Shown here piece by piece: positions 26,680 to 35,646 of a DNA stretch of 61,124 nucleotides. The stretch spans positions 1 to 61,124 of the forward strand of contig CAYPDX010000002.1 of the NCBI GenBank assembly GCA_964409695.1, in the 5' to 3' direction. Under the pieces are notes generated by a model, which searched no databases, was not told the origin of the DNA, and worked only from the letters and a program-made list of their open reading frames with translations. This DNA is from JABDAD01 sp964409695. GTDB taxonomy: Bacteria > Pseudomonadota > Alphaproteobacteria > Rickettsiales > Rickettsiaceae. Position 1 is the first letter of the stretch, and every line of letters begins with the position of its first letter. The position numbers and the translations under genes are program-made.

Positions 26680-27111
26680 TCAATTCATTAATGGAGTTAT
26701 TTTTTTGCAACCGCCTACATCTATTATTATTGATTTAGTCTCAAATAAATCATTTCCTCTTTGTACATATATTTCACCGGAGCTAGTAATTTCTCCCTTT
26801 TCTGCGTGCATTTCAGCATTTGGCAGTATTACTATTTCTGAGAAATCATTCTTTGTAATCGTTATTCTATTAGGAAAATTAGCTCTATTCAAAGTGAGCT
26901 TTCCATTTTTTTTATATGTACTTACTTCCATTTTATCAGTCACAAGAATATAATTATCAAATTCAACTTTTACTGCACCAGAATAAGTCATCACATCGAG
27001 TAGTCTATTAGCTTCAAACTTTTTTGATTGAATAATTACAGGAGCTTTAAGCCCTTCGCCGAATCCAGATAAGATAAAACTACTTGCTAATATAAATATG
27101 AGTCTTAACAT
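26680..27111 (-). CDS. lptA: LptA-like periplasmic LPS transport protein
   Basis: The 143-residue protein has a signal peptide (MLRLIFILASSFILSGFGEG) followed by an OstA-type beta fold (APVIIQSKKFEANRLLDV, then YSGAVKVEFDNYILVTDKM). LptA bridges the inner and outer membranes in LPS export. The ATG at 27111 begins the signal peptide; an in-frame start 15 bases upstream is possible. It overlaps the end of lptC. The usual next gene, lptB, is absent; the Mic60-like gene follows instead. Confidence 0.85.
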   Translation of the reverse strand: MLRLIFILASSFILSGFGEGLKAPVIIQSKKFEANRLLDVMTYSGAVKVEFDNYILVTDKMEVSTYKKNGKLTLNRANFPNRITITKNDFSEIVILPNAEMHAEKGEITSSGEIYVQRGNDLFETKSIIIDVGGCKKITPLMN

Positions 27112-27691
27112 TGCCTTCAAATCCAATTATATTTTCGCCTTTAGTATAAAATTTATCTGCAATTAAATTTAAATCATCACTTTCTAAAGAAATCTGTTCT
27201 GATCCTTGCATATCTTTGGTTTTTAAGTCTAGTTCAACAGAATTAGTTGTAAATTTATATCCGTTATATGAACCAAGTATTTCTCGAGTTAGTTTTAAAA
27301 GATTATTAGATTCGTCATATTTTCCTTCCAAAGCTGTTAAACTTAATAAACCTTCAGAGAGAGCAATATTTGCTGATATTATACGCATATTATAGATTCC
27401 AAGTTCGCTTTTTTCAGCAGAATTAGCAATTACATTATACGCTTTATCATCGTTAGTTTTACTCATAAAATTTAGCTTCTCAATAGAAAGCTCTGAATTT
27501 TCTACTAATGTGTGGTTTTTAGGATGATTTTCTATCTTGTTATTTTCAAATTTACTTTCTTCTTTCTCGATTTTAACATTTTTACTTTCTTGGTTACTCT
27601 GCACCTTAAGTACAACATATCCCACCATAGTCATTGAGAATGACAGTAAAAATATTTTTAAGAAAAGTACTTTTAATCTATAAGAGTTCAT
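27080..27691 (-). CDS. lptC: LptC-like LPS export protein
   Basis: The 203-residue protein has one N-terminal membrane anchor (residues 8-28), a charged linker and a beta-rich periplasmic LptC domain from about residue 70 (YNVIANSAEKSELGIYNMR, then SLTALEGKYDESNNLLKL). LptC passes LPS from the LptBFG transporter to LptA. It overlaps lptA by about 32 bases, so translation is coupled. Assignment rests on architecture plus adjacency. Confidence 0.82.
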   Translation of the reverse strand: MNSYRLKVLFLKIFLLSFSMTMVGYVVLKVQSNQESKNVKIEKEESKFENNKIENHPKNHTLVENSELSIEKLNFMSKTNDDKAYNVIANSAEKSELGIYNMRIISANIALSEGLLSLTALEGKYDESNNLLKLTREILGSYNGYKFTTNSVELDLKTKDMQGSEQISLESDDLNLIADKFYTKGENIIGFEGNVKTHIYISK

Positions 27692-27765
27692 TTTAATTAT
27701 ATAGAAAATATTTTAACAATAAATTGCAGCTAGTTCTCCTAACTTAAATCTATTTTAGCTTAGAA

Positions 27766-27857
27766 TTTCTAGCAAAAACGAAGTTGAGAAGCGCGGCCTA
27801 TTCTTATAGGTGAGCATCGTAAACAAAGTTTTGACGACGAAATTACAGCTAGAAATA
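27766..27857. repeat. Dispersed palindromic repeat, copy 2
   Basis: Outer arms ATTTCTAGC (27766-27774) and GCTAGAAAT (27849-27857) are perfect inverted repeats. The centre has a 5-bp stem (CCTAT at 27798-27802, ATAGG at 27807-27811) with a four-base loop. Read on the minus strand, the centre (GCTCACCTATAAGAATAGGC) matches the other copies. Confidence 0.75.
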
Positions 27858-27867
27858 GGTTTGCGTT

Positions 27868-28818
27868 TTATTTTACTCCAGCTCGTAATAAATCATGTAT
27901 ATGCAATATTCCTAGTATCTTACCACTTTCTGATACTAATAGGGAGGTAATATTTTTTTTGCTCATAATTGCTAGAGCTTCTCCCGCAAACATCTGTGGT
28001 AAAATTTTTATAGGATTTGCAGTCATAATATCTCGTGCTGTTGCATTATCTATATTTATTCCCATATGGCGCCTTAGGTCCCCATCTGTTATGATACCTA
28101 CGATATCATTATTGTTATTTATAACTGCTGTACAACCAAAACCTTTTTTACTCATTTCAGATATTGAGTTTTGCACTGACTCGTTTTCTCTTACAAAAGG
28201 GACTTGAACCTCTGTATGCATCAAATCTTCCACTTTTAGCAAGCTCGCTCCAATTTTTCCACCTGGATGAAAAATCGCATAATCATCTTTTGAAAAACCT
28301 TTGTGATTATGGAGAGCTACAACTAGAGCATCACCAAGAGCTAGCATCATGGTGCTTGAAGTGGTTGGAGCGTTAATATGCGATGCTTCCTCAGCGATTG
28401 GGATATTTAGCAAGTATGTGCTGCTCTTTGCTAGAATAGAGTCTATTTGCATAGTTATGCCTATTATTTCAATGCTAAATCTTTTGCAATAGCTAATAAT
28501 ATCAAGTAATTCTTTTGTTTCTCCAGAATTTGAAAGAAGTAAAACAATATCTTCATCGCTAATCATCCCAAGGTCACCATGGCTAGCTTCTGCTGGGTGT
28601 ATATAAAATGATCTTGTCCCTGTAGAAGCAAGGCTTGCTGAAATTTTTTGCCCAATATAGCCACTTTTTCCTATTCCAGAAACAACAAGCCTACCTTTGC
28701 ATTTTAAAATAGCCTCCGATGCTTTCACAAAGTCTGTAGGTAAATTTGATCGCAGGGCCTTAAGCCCTTCTATCTCTTTATTTATCGCTTCCCGCGCGTA
28801 ATTTATATAATTTGACAT
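27868..28818 (-). CDS. kdsD: Arabinose-5-phosphate isomerase (KdsD/KpsF family)
   Basis: The enzyme converts ribulose 5-phosphate to arabinose 5-phosphate, the first step of Kdo synthesis for LPS. The 316-residue protein has an SIS domain (GIGKSGYIGQKISASLAS near residue 50, HPAEASHGDLGMI near 80, HINAPTTSS) followed by two CBS domains (about 195-315). ATG 28818 is preferred to a TTG 15 bases upstream that lies in the end of rnd. It fits with the nearby lptC and lptA genes. Confidence 0.95.
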   Translation of the reverse strand: MSNYINYAREAINKEIEGLKALRSNLPTDFVKASEAILKCKGRLVVSGIGKSGYIGQKISASLASTGTRSFYIHPAEASHGDLGMISDEDIVLLLSNSGETKELLDIISYCKRFSIEIIGITMQIDSILAKSSTYLLNIPIAEEASHINAPTTSSTMMLALGDALVVALHNHKGFSKDDYAIFHPGGKIGASLLKVEDLMHTEVQVPFVRENESVQNSISEMSKKGFGCTAVINNNNDIVGIITDGDLRRHMGINIDNATARDIMTANPIKILPQMFAGEALAIMSKKNITSLLVSESGKILGILHIHDLLRAGVK

Positions 28819-28822
28819 AATG

Positions 28823-29434
28823 TTAATGCGCAAAAAGATCTATATCGTTCCATCCAGCTAAGTCAAGCTCTGCGCGAGTGGGTAGAAATTTAAACATATT
28901 CTCAGCAAACGCTAGTTTTCCTTCTCGTAGTAACATTTTTGTTAAAACCTCTCTAAGTCTATGAAGATGATATACATCACTTCCGGCATAATCTACTTGT
29001 TCCTGAGTAAGTTCTTCTCCGCCCCAATAAGATTGTTGCTGTTGCTTTGAAAGTTGAATACCCAAAAGTTCTCTGCATAAATCTTTGAGGCCATGATATT
29101 CTGTATATGTTCTCACTAACTTAGATGATATTTTCGTACAAAATATATTATCAATATTCACATTCAGATATTGCTTTATTGCAGCTATATCAAAACGTGC
29201 AAAATGAAAAATTTTCACAGTAGATTTATTGTTTAAAATTTTCTTCAAATTTGGTGCAGAATAATCATTTCCATCAAACTTTACCAGATGTGCAACGCCA
29301 TCACCGCAGGATATTTGAATAACACATAGCCTATCGCGCAATAAATTTAGCCCCATAGTTTCTGTGTCTATTGCAATATCACCTTCTAAAATAAGATCAT
29401 CTGGAAAATCGTTTAAATATAATTTTGATTTCAT
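28823..29434 (-). CDS. rnd: Ribonuclease D-like 3'-5' exonuclease, short form
   Basis: The 203-residue protein has the DEDDy exonuclease motifs: IAIDTETMGLN (ExoI), FHFARFDIAAIKQYL (ExoII) and VDYAGSDVYHLHRL (ExoIII). The HRDC domains of E. coli RNase D (375 residues) are missing; such short forms are usual in Rickettsiales. The likely role is 3'-end processing of tRNA precursors. It ends five bases before the kdsD start. Confidence 0.92.
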   Translation of the reverse strand: MKSKLYLNDFPDDLILEGDIAIDTETMGLNLLRDRLCVIQISCGDGVAHLVKFDGNDYSAPNLKKILNNKSTVKIFHFARFDIAAIKQYLNVNIDNIFCTKISSKLVRTYTEYHGLKDLCRELLGIQLSKQQQQSYWGGEELTQEQVDYAGSDVYHLHRLREVLTKMLLREGKLAFAENMFKFLPTRAELDLAGWNDIDLFAH

Positions 29435-29456
29435 TGCTTTCTCCTAAAATTTCCTT

Positions 29457-29750
29457 CTATTCTTTGTTAATAATCACTTCTTCTTCTTTTTTTACAATCC
29501 CTAAAACCTTCCTTGCTTGTTCATCGAGCATGTCTTTATCTAGGGACTCTGATCTCATTAATGTAACATTATGTTCTAGCTCAATTCTAGTAGCTCTAAT
29601 TTGCTCAAGCTCTTTAGTAAGATCAGCTACTTTTCCCTCAGTTTTTTTTTTCGAAATAATACCACTATTTCCATATGTTGTATGGTAAAAAAAATAAGAT
29701 AATAAGCCCATGAGGATTATTGTAATAAATCCAAGTTTAAGATTACTCAT
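29457..29750 (-). CDS. FtsB/DivIC-family septum formation initiator
   Basis: The 97-residue protein has one N-terminal membrane segment (about residues 6-24) followed by a coiled coil rich in Glu and Leu (about 38-75), the layout of the FtsB/DivIC family, which bridges the divisome in the periplasm. The final LGIVKKEEEVIINK is typical. It directly follows cdsA, with adjacent stop and start. Confidence 0.8.
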   Translation of the reverse strand: MSNLKLGFITIILMGLLSYFFYHTTYGNSGIISKKKTEGKVADLTKELEQIRATRIELEHNVTLMRSESLDKDMLDEQARKVLGIVKKEEEVIINKE

Positions 29751-30410
29751 TTAAATTAAAACCATAATTAACAAAAAAGGCGCGGAAAATAAATGACTAT
29801 CAAATCTATCTAATACTCCGCCGTGCCCTGGTATAAGTGTTCCACTATCTTTAATACTATATTTTCTTTTAAAATGAGATTCAAAATAGTCTCCAAAATG
29901 AGCTAATATTACAATAAGACTAGTAGGTATAATGTTTCCAAACTGGAAGAAAAACTGCGACTTTAGATTGTTGTAATATAGAATATCAACTAAGATGCTT
30001 GTAAATAAAGATGCAAAATAAAGGCCACCAAAAAATCCACTCCAAGTTTTCATTGGGCTTGTATTTGGACAAATTTTAGCTCCTCCAATAAATTTCCCGG
30101 TATACATAGCAAAGGCATCATATGATCCAATGGTTAGAGCGTACCATAGAAGAATCTCACTTCCATTTTTTAAGAATCTAATAATAAGAATAGAAGAAAT
30201 CGCTATAAAAATAAGAGATAGTCCAAGTATAAGATCTGTTCTAGATGAACGGGTAATATAGAACCATTCTTTAGACATTAAGGCAAAGATCAAAATTGCT
30301 AGTAAACAAAATAATAATGCTGACTTTAAAATAGCAAAAGAGAGAATCAGGAAGATTGTGACACCAGAAACTATCCTAACTACATCATTTTTTTTAATAT
30401 TTAATATCAT
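29751..30410 (-). CDS. cdsA: Phosphatidate cytidylyltransferase
   Basis: CdsA makes CDP-diacylglycerol, the precursor of the major phospholipids. The 219-residue integral membrane protein has several hydrophobic segments and the C-terminal signature region with GHFGDYFESHFKR-like AHFGDYFESHFKRKYSIKD and HGGVLDRFDSHLFSAP. It is somewhat shorter than E. coli CdsA, as is common in small genomes. It belongs with uppS upstream, about 96 bases away. Confidence 0.92.
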   Translation of the reverse strand: MILNIKKNDVVRIVSGVTIFLILSFAILKSALLFCLLAILIFALMSKEWFYITRSSRTDLILGLSLIFIAISSILIIRFLKNGSEILLWYALTIGSYDAFAMYTGKFIGGAKICPNTSPMKTWSGFFGGLYFASLFTSILVDILYYNNLKSQFFFQFGNIIPTSLIVILAHFGDYFESHFKRKYSIKDSGTLIPGHGGVLDRFDSHLFSAPFLLIMVLI

Positions 30411-30506
30411 TATTGTTCAACCTTGATTTAGGGTTATTGCAGGAATAGTATATAATTAGCATGGGGAATTCTATAAAAAAACTATTTAGCCTCTCAGTTT
30501 TTTGAA

Positions 30507-31190
30507 TTAAGAACCAAATGTCCTGTCTCTATTTTTATATTCTTCTATTGCATCTTTTAGGTCATCTTCATTAAAATCAGGCCAAAGTTTTGTGCTGAAA
30601 TATAACTCAGCATACGCTGATTGCCATAGAAGAAAATTACTAACTCTAGACTGATTTCCAGGTCTTATGAATAAATCTACCTCTGGCATATCTGGCGCAT
30701 ACATGAATTTTGAAAATTCTGCTTCTTCTATTGATGTAAGATCTTTGCCCGAAATAGCCATTTTTTTTGCTGCTGTAAGAATTTCCATTCTAGACCCATA
30801 TCCAAAGGCCAAATATAGATTTATTTTGCCATTATCTTTTGATATTTCTTCGGCTTTTAGCATAGACTTATGTAAAGAAGCCCCAAATTTTTCGATTTCA
30901 CCGATGAATTTTAATTTAACACCAAGTTTTTGTAACTGTTCCACTTCTTCTGTAAGGTAGTAGTTTAGTAGTTGTTTAAGTCCTTCGACCTCTATTTTAG
31001 ATCTATCCAAGTTCTCATATGAGCAGCAATATAATGTAAGATGTTTTATGTTGTGTTTTATTGCAGATTCAACAATTTTAAATCCGTTCTCTGCACCTTT
31101 TTTATGGCCCTCAAAAGTTGTAATGCCTTTGGCTTTTGCCCATCTTCTATTTCCATCCATGGTAATAGCTATATGCTGAAGATCACTCAT
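30507..31190 (-). CDS. uppS: Undecaprenyl diphosphate synthase
   Basis: UppS builds the C55 lipid carrier for peptidoglycan and surface polysaccharides. The 227-residue protein begins with ITMDGNRRWAKAKG (catalytic Asp), and has GHKKGAENGFKIVE, LTLYCCSYENLDR and the C-terminal DLFIRPGNQSRVSNFLLWQ, all characteristic of cis-prenyltransferases. It supplies the carrier used by the WecA/MraY-like enzyme at 7287. The order uppS-cdsA is common in bacteria. Confidence 0.97.
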   Translation of the reverse strand: MSDLQHIAITMDGNRRWAKAKGITTFEGHKKGAENGFKIVESAIKHNIKHLTLYCCSYENLDRSKIEVEGLKQLLNYYLTEEVEQLQKLGVKLKFIGEIEKFGASLHKSMLKAEEISKDNGKINLYLAFGYGSRMEILTAAKKMAISGKDLTSIEEAEFSKFMYAPDMPEVDLFIRPGNQSRVSNFLLWQSAYAELYFSTKLWPDFNEDDLKDAIEEYKNRDRTFGS

Positions 31191-31199
31191 TATAAACCT

Positions 31200-32516
31200 C
31201 TATTTCTTCCTTGGAATAGTTACTACTATCTTAGCTCCACCGAGCTTTTTCCCATCAAGTACTACTATAGCGCCCTTATAACTAAGAATGATTTCTTTTG
31301 CAATAGATAATCCAAGGCCAACGCTTCCGTATCTATCAATTCTTCTAGCTTTGTCAGATCTATAAAATGCTTTGAAAATCAAATGTTTTTCTTCGTCTTT
31401 TATACCAGGGCCATTATCTTCAAGAGTGAGAACAATATTACTATCGTTTACGGTACAAGAAAATTCAGAATAAGTAGCATATTTCTCGGCGTTTGAAATT
31501 ATATTTGTAAGAGCTCTCATAAAGGACAAGGGTTTAATTTCCGCATAGATTTTCTCCTTAGTTAGAATGAGCTTAGTGCTTTTAAATTTATAATGATCAA
31601 AAAACTCTGTAAGCCAATGATTCAGTTCAATTTCCTCTGGTTTTTCTGCTTCTTCTCCTCTTGCAAAATCAAGATAGCTATCGATCATATGTTTCATGCT
31701 ATCCACATCGCTTTTTAGAGAATTATTCTCTGTATTTTCTGGAAGAAGTTCAAGTTGTAGAAGCATTCGAGTTAAAGGTGTCCGTAGATCATGGGAGATC
31801 ATTGCAAGCATTTGTAGTCTTTTTTGAACTTGACGTTCTATTCTTTCTTGCATTTTAATTAGTGCTATTCCAGCTTGTCTTATTTCAGATGCTCCACTTG
31901 GTTTAAATTTAACAGTATCTGTAATGCCCTTACCAAAATTATCTGCAGCAAATGATAGTTCCTGTATGGATCTGATCTGATTTTTAGCAAATAACATTGC
32001 TATCAATAAAAATATCATCGAAATTCCTATTATCCAAAAAACAAAAATCTCTGATGTTGGGTTAACAAGTGGTTTTGATGGCATTGAAATTTTGAGGATT
32101 TTTCCATCGTCAATAGAGAGAAAAACATATATTTTTGTCTGGTTTTTATTTTGACTCAATCCTAAAAACCCTTCAAGATTTTTTGTTAGTACATTGTCTA
32201 ATATATCAAGTTCACTTTTTTGGAAGAACTTACTTTCTTTTGGCATGTCCTTTATAATCTCAAAAGAGAAGTTAAATAATCTCGAATATTTAACTACTTT
32301 TGTCATATCGCCAATAGAATATTCACCGGCGACTAGTTGGATTTGGCTTGAGAGCATTCTGCTAGTTTGCATACTTACATTATACCAATGTCTTTCATAA
32401 AAAAGATATACGGCAACGAGCTGACACATGATCATTGGTACGCAAATAATCAGTGTGAACCTAGATAGTAAACTCTTAGGCAGTAGGATGTTTCCAAGCT
32501 TAAATATATAATCCAT
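31200..32516 (-). CDS. Membrane sensor histidine kinase, EnvZ-like
   Basis: The roughly 438-residue protein has a membrane segment near residues 17-40, a periplasmic sensor region, a second membrane segment near 155-180, a HAMP linker, a dimerisation domain with the phosphoacceptor MISHDLRTPLTRM, and an ATPase domain with NIISNAEKYA (N box), EDNGPGI and GSVGLGLSIA. The start at 32516 or nine bases upstream cannot be resolved. It overlaps the response regulator gene, so the two form one unit. Rickettsiales keep very few two-component systems, so this may be a main envelope sensor. Confidence 0.92.
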   Translation of the reverse strand: MDYIFKLGNILLPKSLLSRFTLIICVPMIMCQLVAVYLFYERHWYNVSMQTSRMLSSQIQLVAGEYSIGDMTKVVKYSRLFNFSFEIIKDMPKESKFFQKSELDILDNVLTKNLEGFLGLSQNKNQTKIYVFLSIDDGKILKISMPSKPLVNPTSEIFVFWIIGISMIFLLIAMLFAKNQIRSIQELSFAADNFGKGITDTVKFKPSGASEIRQAGIALIKMQERIERQVQKRLQMLAMISHDLRTPLTRMLLQLELLPENTENNSLKSDVDSMKHMIDSYLDFARGEEAEKPEEIELNHWLTEFFDHYKFKSTKLILTKEKIYAEIKPLSFMRALTNIISNAEKYATYSEFSCTVNDSNIVLTLEDNGPGIKDEEKHLIFKAFYRSDKARRIDRYGSVGLGLSIAKEIILSYKGAIVVLDGKKLGGAKIVVTIPRKK

Positions 32517-33189
32517 AACCTTCATGCCTTATGGTTTGCAAAAACTTTGGTCGCCCAGCGTCTTTTTCTATTTTTTGCCTAAGCCTTACTATTTGAACAT
32601 CTATTGATCTATCACTAAGCCCGCCCATAAGCTTCGATAACTCATTCCTGCTTAATGTCTTGCCTATATTTAGCATAAAATATTCTAATAGTTTTTGATC
32701 AGTGGATGATAAGGCAACGTCTTCACCATTAATTGTAAGTTGTTTTTGAGCAAAGCTATAAGAACAATCCCCAAATTCTATTACTTCTCCTTTTGATTCT
32801 TTTTGTATATTAACATTATAAAGGTCAAGTAAATTTCTAACGCGCAATATAAGCTCTCTAGGATCAAAAGGCTTCGTGATATAATCATCCGCCCCTGATT
32901 CAAGGCCTTTCACTCTATTATCTGGTTCGCTTAAAGCAGTTAGTAAAATTATAGGAGTATTTTTACTTTGGGCTTTTATCTTTTTTGCAAATTCAAAGCC
33001 TGTCACTCCTGGTAACATAACGTCTAAAATTAGTATATCTACCTTTTGATTGTTTAGAATTGCATGCCCTTCATCTGCATCAATAGCTGTGTATGATTCA
33101 AAGCCGTTTTTGGTAAAAAACTGCTTTAAAAGTTCAAGTATTCTGCTATCATCATCTACTATTAAAACCTTAGGTCTCTCTGCGTTCAT
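32500..33189 (-). CDS. OmpR-family response regulator
   Basis: The 229-residue protein has an N-terminal receiver domain (acidic pocket VDDDSR, phospho-Asp in LILDVMLPG, Thr in ILLTAL, Lys in ITKPFDP) and a C-terminal winged-helix DNA-binding domain (SRNELSKLMGG, then SIDVQIVRLRQKIEKD). It is the likely partner of the kinase that follows and overlaps it. A purine-rich GGAGAAAGCA precedes the start. Its targets cannot be read from the sequence. Confidence 0.94.
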   Translation of the reverse strand: MNAERPKVLIVDDDSRILELLKQFFTKNGFESYTAIDADEGHAILNNQKVDILILDVMLPGVTGFEFAKKIKAQSKNTPIILLTALSEPDNRVKGLESGADDYITKPFDPRELILRVRNLLDLYNVNIQKESKGEVIEFGDCSYSFAQKQLTINGEDVALSSTDQKLLEYFMLNIGKTLSRNELSKLMGGLSDRSIDVQIVRLRQKIEKDAGRPKFLQTIRHEGYGLYI

Positions 33190-33222
33190 TGCTTTCTCCT
33201 CTTGGAGTATTAGGATAAAATT

Positions 33223-34107
33223 ATGTTAAATACAACCACATCCAATCTTGAAAATATTGAAGGATATATATGGTTTAATGGAACATTTATAAAATGGCAA
33301 GATGCTAAAATTCATGTTCTCACCCACAGTCTACACTATTCTGGTGGTGTTTTTGAAGGGGAAAAATCATATAATGGAAAAATTTTTCGAATTAATGAGC
33401 ATACTGCAAGGCTTTTTAGATCGGCTTCCCTAATGAAATTAGAAATTCCGTATACAAAAGAGGAAATAATTCAGGCTAGCGTAGAGTTGCTTTTGAAGAA
33501 TAATTTACAAAATGCCTATGTTCGCCCACTAGTCTGGAGATCAACGGAAGCCCTTATGGTAAAGCCTGTAAATCCTATTGTGAACGTTATGATAGCTGCG
33601 TGGGAGCCAAGAAAAAAGCCGAGTTTAAATCCTCTAAACCTTGTTGTTGGCAAATGGAGAAGGCCACCAGAGAATTCTCATCCCGTGCAATGTAAATCCT
33701 CATCACAATATGCAATGTTTACACTTGCAATTATTGAAGCAAATGAAATCGGATATGATGATGCATTATTACTTGATCAAGATGATCATATTGCTGAATG
33801 CACTACGTCGAATATTTTTTTTATAAAAGGGAATGAATTATACACCCCAAAGATCAAATATTGTTTGAATGGAATTACTAGGCAAACTACAATTGCTATT
33901 GCGAGTAATCTTGGCATAAAAATCTATGAGCAGGATATTAGGCTTGATGATATTCATTCATTTGATGGTTGTTTTGTAACTGGCACAGCTATTGGTCTTA
34001 AAGATATTGGCTCAATAGCTTTTAATGAAGAGAAAAAATTATTTGATACTAATGATCTATATAATTCCCTGAAATCAGAATATTTAAATTTAGTAAATGG
34101 AAAATAA
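33223..34107 (+). CDS. ilvE: Branched-chain amino acid aminotransferase
   Basis: The 294-residue protein is a fold type IV PLP aminotransferase. It has YSGGVFEGEKSYNGKIF, RPLVWRSTEALM, and the lysine-containing segment CKSSSQYAMFTLAIIEANE followed by GYDDALLLD and ECTTSNIFFI. Full synthesis of branched-chain amino acids is unlikely in this kind of genome, so it may interconvert imported amino acids and keto acids. It is divergent from the two-component system and is followed directly by dapA. Confidence 0.92.
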   Translation: MLNTTTSNLENIEGYIWFNGTFIKWQDAKIHVLTHSLHYSGGVFEGEKSYNGKIFRINEHTARLFRSASLMKLEIPYTKEEIIQASVELLLKNNLQNAYVRPLVWRSTEALMVKPVNPIVNVMIAAWEPRKKPSLNPLNLVVGKWRRPPENSHPVQCKSSSQYAMFTLAIIEANEIGYDDALLLDQDDHIAECTTSNIFFIKGNELYTPKIKYCLNGITRQTTIAIASNLGIKIYEQDIRLDDIHSFDGCFVTGTAIGLKDIGSIAFNEEKKLFDTNDLYNSLKSEYLNLVNGK

Positions 34108-35001
34108 ATGACAAAATTTTTTAAAGGCATATATACAGCTTTAATAACACCCTTTAAAGACGGGAATATTGATTTAAAGTCACTTGAAATTCTTTTAAAT
34201 AATCAATTAGAAGCAAAGGTAGATGGAATTGTTATTGCTGGTTCTACTGGTGAAGGATCAATGCTTAGTTTAGATGAGTATAGTGAATTACTAAGAGTAG
34301 CAGCAAAAACTATTGCAGGAAAAACTCAGCTTATTTCTGGAGTTTCAGCGAATACTCCATCAAGAGCAATAGAGATAGTAAAAATTGCTGAAAATTATGA
34401 TGTTGATGGCATCATGTGCGTCATGCCTTTTTATAATAGGGCCCCACAACGAGGGCTCATTAAATATTTTGAAGCAATACATGATGCCACAAATATTCCA
34501 ATTATGTTGTATACAGTACCAGCTAGAACGGGCATTGATTTCACCGATGAAACAATTATAGAATTATCTAAATTGCCGAGAATTCTAGCATTAAAAGATG
34601 CGGGGGTTGATATAGAAAGACCTCTAAGATTAGTTGGTAAAATTCGTAGCGATTTTAGTTTGATATCTGGAGAGGATACTAATTGTGTTGCTTATAGTTC
34701 GCATGGGGGAGTGGGATGTAATTCTGTTATATCAAATATAGCGCCGCATGCATGTAAGAAACTTCAAGACTTTTTAGCTGCAGGAGATTTTGCTTCAGCG
34801 TTAAAGTTACAGTCAAAACTTACTGAATTATGTAAAGTTATATTTGTTGATACGAATCCAATACCAATCAAATTCGCAGCCTCTTATATGAAATTATGTT
34901 CCGCTGAGGTAAGAGCTCCTTTATACGAAATGGTTGATGAAAAATTAAAAAATAATATCATGAAACTTATCGATCAATTATCTAGAGAAATCCAGTTTTA
35001 A
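34108..35001 (+). CDS. dapA: 4-hydroxy-tetrahydrodipicolinate synthase
   Basis: DapA condenses pyruvate with aspartate semialdehyde in the route to diaminopimelate, needed for peptidoglycan. The 297-residue TIM-barrel has AGSTGEGSMLSLDEY, the catalytic Tyr in YTVPARTGIDF and the Schiff-base Lys in ILALKDAGVD. Its ATG follows the ilvE stop directly, and its stop overlaps the smpB start by one base. Confidence 0.97.
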   Translation: MTKFFKGIYTALITPFKDGNIDLKSLEILLNNQLEAKVDGIVIAGSTGEGSMLSLDEYSELLRVAAKTIAGKTQLISGVSANTPSRAIEIVKIAENYDVDGIMCVMPFYNRAPQRGLIKYFEAIHDATNIPIMLYTVPARTGIDFTDETIIELSKLPRILALKDAGVDIERPLRLVGKIRSDFSLISGEDTNCVAYSSHGGVGCNSVISNIAPHACKKLQDFLAAGDFASALKLQSKLTELCKVIFVDTNPIPIKFAASYMKLCSAEVRAPLYEMVDEKLKNNIMKLIDQLSREIQF

Positions 35002-35480
35002 TGGCAGAAGAATTTAAAAAAATTATTTCAACTAACAGAAAAGCCACTTTCAATTTTTTTATTGAGGAGAGAATAGAGGCTGGCATTGTGTTAACTGGTC
35101 CGGAGGTTAAGTCACTGAGACTAAAAGCTGGTAATATTGAAGATAGTCATGCTGATGTGATGAAAAATGATATTTATATTTTCAATATGTTTATTGCCGA
35201 ATATGATAAGGTTAGTAAATTTTCCACCCAAACAACACGTAGGCCAAGAAAGCTATTACTACATAAGAGTCAGTCTAGAAAATTAATTGGAAAAATTAAG
35301 ATGAAGGGCTATACTTTAATAGCTTTAAGCATATATTTTAATCATAAGAATTTAGTTAAAGTTGAAATTGGCCTTGCTAAAGGTAAAAAACTGCATGATA
35401 AAAGAGGTGATCTAAAAGATAAAGATTGGAATAGAGAACAGTCGCGAATTATGCGTGAGAAAAATCGAGTCGATGTTTAG
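35001..35480 (+). CDS. smpB: SsrA-binding protein SmpB
   Basis: SmpB binds tmRNA and brings it to stalled ribosomes. The 159 residues show STNRKATFNFFIEERIEAG, GPEVKSLR, the KLYYK-like LIALSIYFNHKNLVKVEI and the C-terminal basic tail GKKLHDKRGDLKDKDWNRE that folds into the mRNA channel. tmRNA itself is not in this window. The dapA-smpB pairing is typical of alphaproteobacteria. Confidence 0.97.
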   Translation: MAEEFKKIISTNRKATFNFFIEERIEAGIVLTGPEVKSLRLKAGNIEDSHADVMKNDIYIFNMFIAEYDKVSKFSTQTTRRPRKLLLHKSQSRKLIGKIKMKGYTLIALSIYFNHKNLVKVEIGLAKGKKLHDKRGDLKDKDWNREQSRIMREKNRVDV

Positions 35481-35499
35481 CATGGTTCCAAGTTGCTCT

Positions 35500-35625
35500 G
35501 AACGTCATTGCGAAAGCGCGATAGCGATTGAAGCAATTCGGTTAAAAACTGTAAGCTTTCTATAATTTAGAAAATTAAAATGGATCACCACGTCGGCCTT
35601 TGGCCTCTTCGTGATGACGTGGCCT
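35500..35625. repeat. Rickettsiales-type palindromic element between smpB and ihfB
   Basis: The left arm (CGTCATTGCGAAAGCGCGAT from about 35507, ending GAAGCAATTCGG) is roughly the reverse complement of the right arm (TGGATCACCACGTCGG ... CTTCGTGATGACG near 35581-35619). Elements beginning CGTCATTGCGA and ending in a matching arm are widespread in rickettsial genomes. The arms have diverged, so it looks old. It separates ihfB from the ilvE-dapA-smpB unit and may act as a transcript end. Confidence 0.75.
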
Positions 35626-35646
35626 CCGTGAAATAATGGAAATAAT

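Noticed and set aside
35481..35646. tmRNA gene next to smpB
   Set aside because: No tRNA-like ends or tag frame are present; the spacer holds a palindromic repeat instead.
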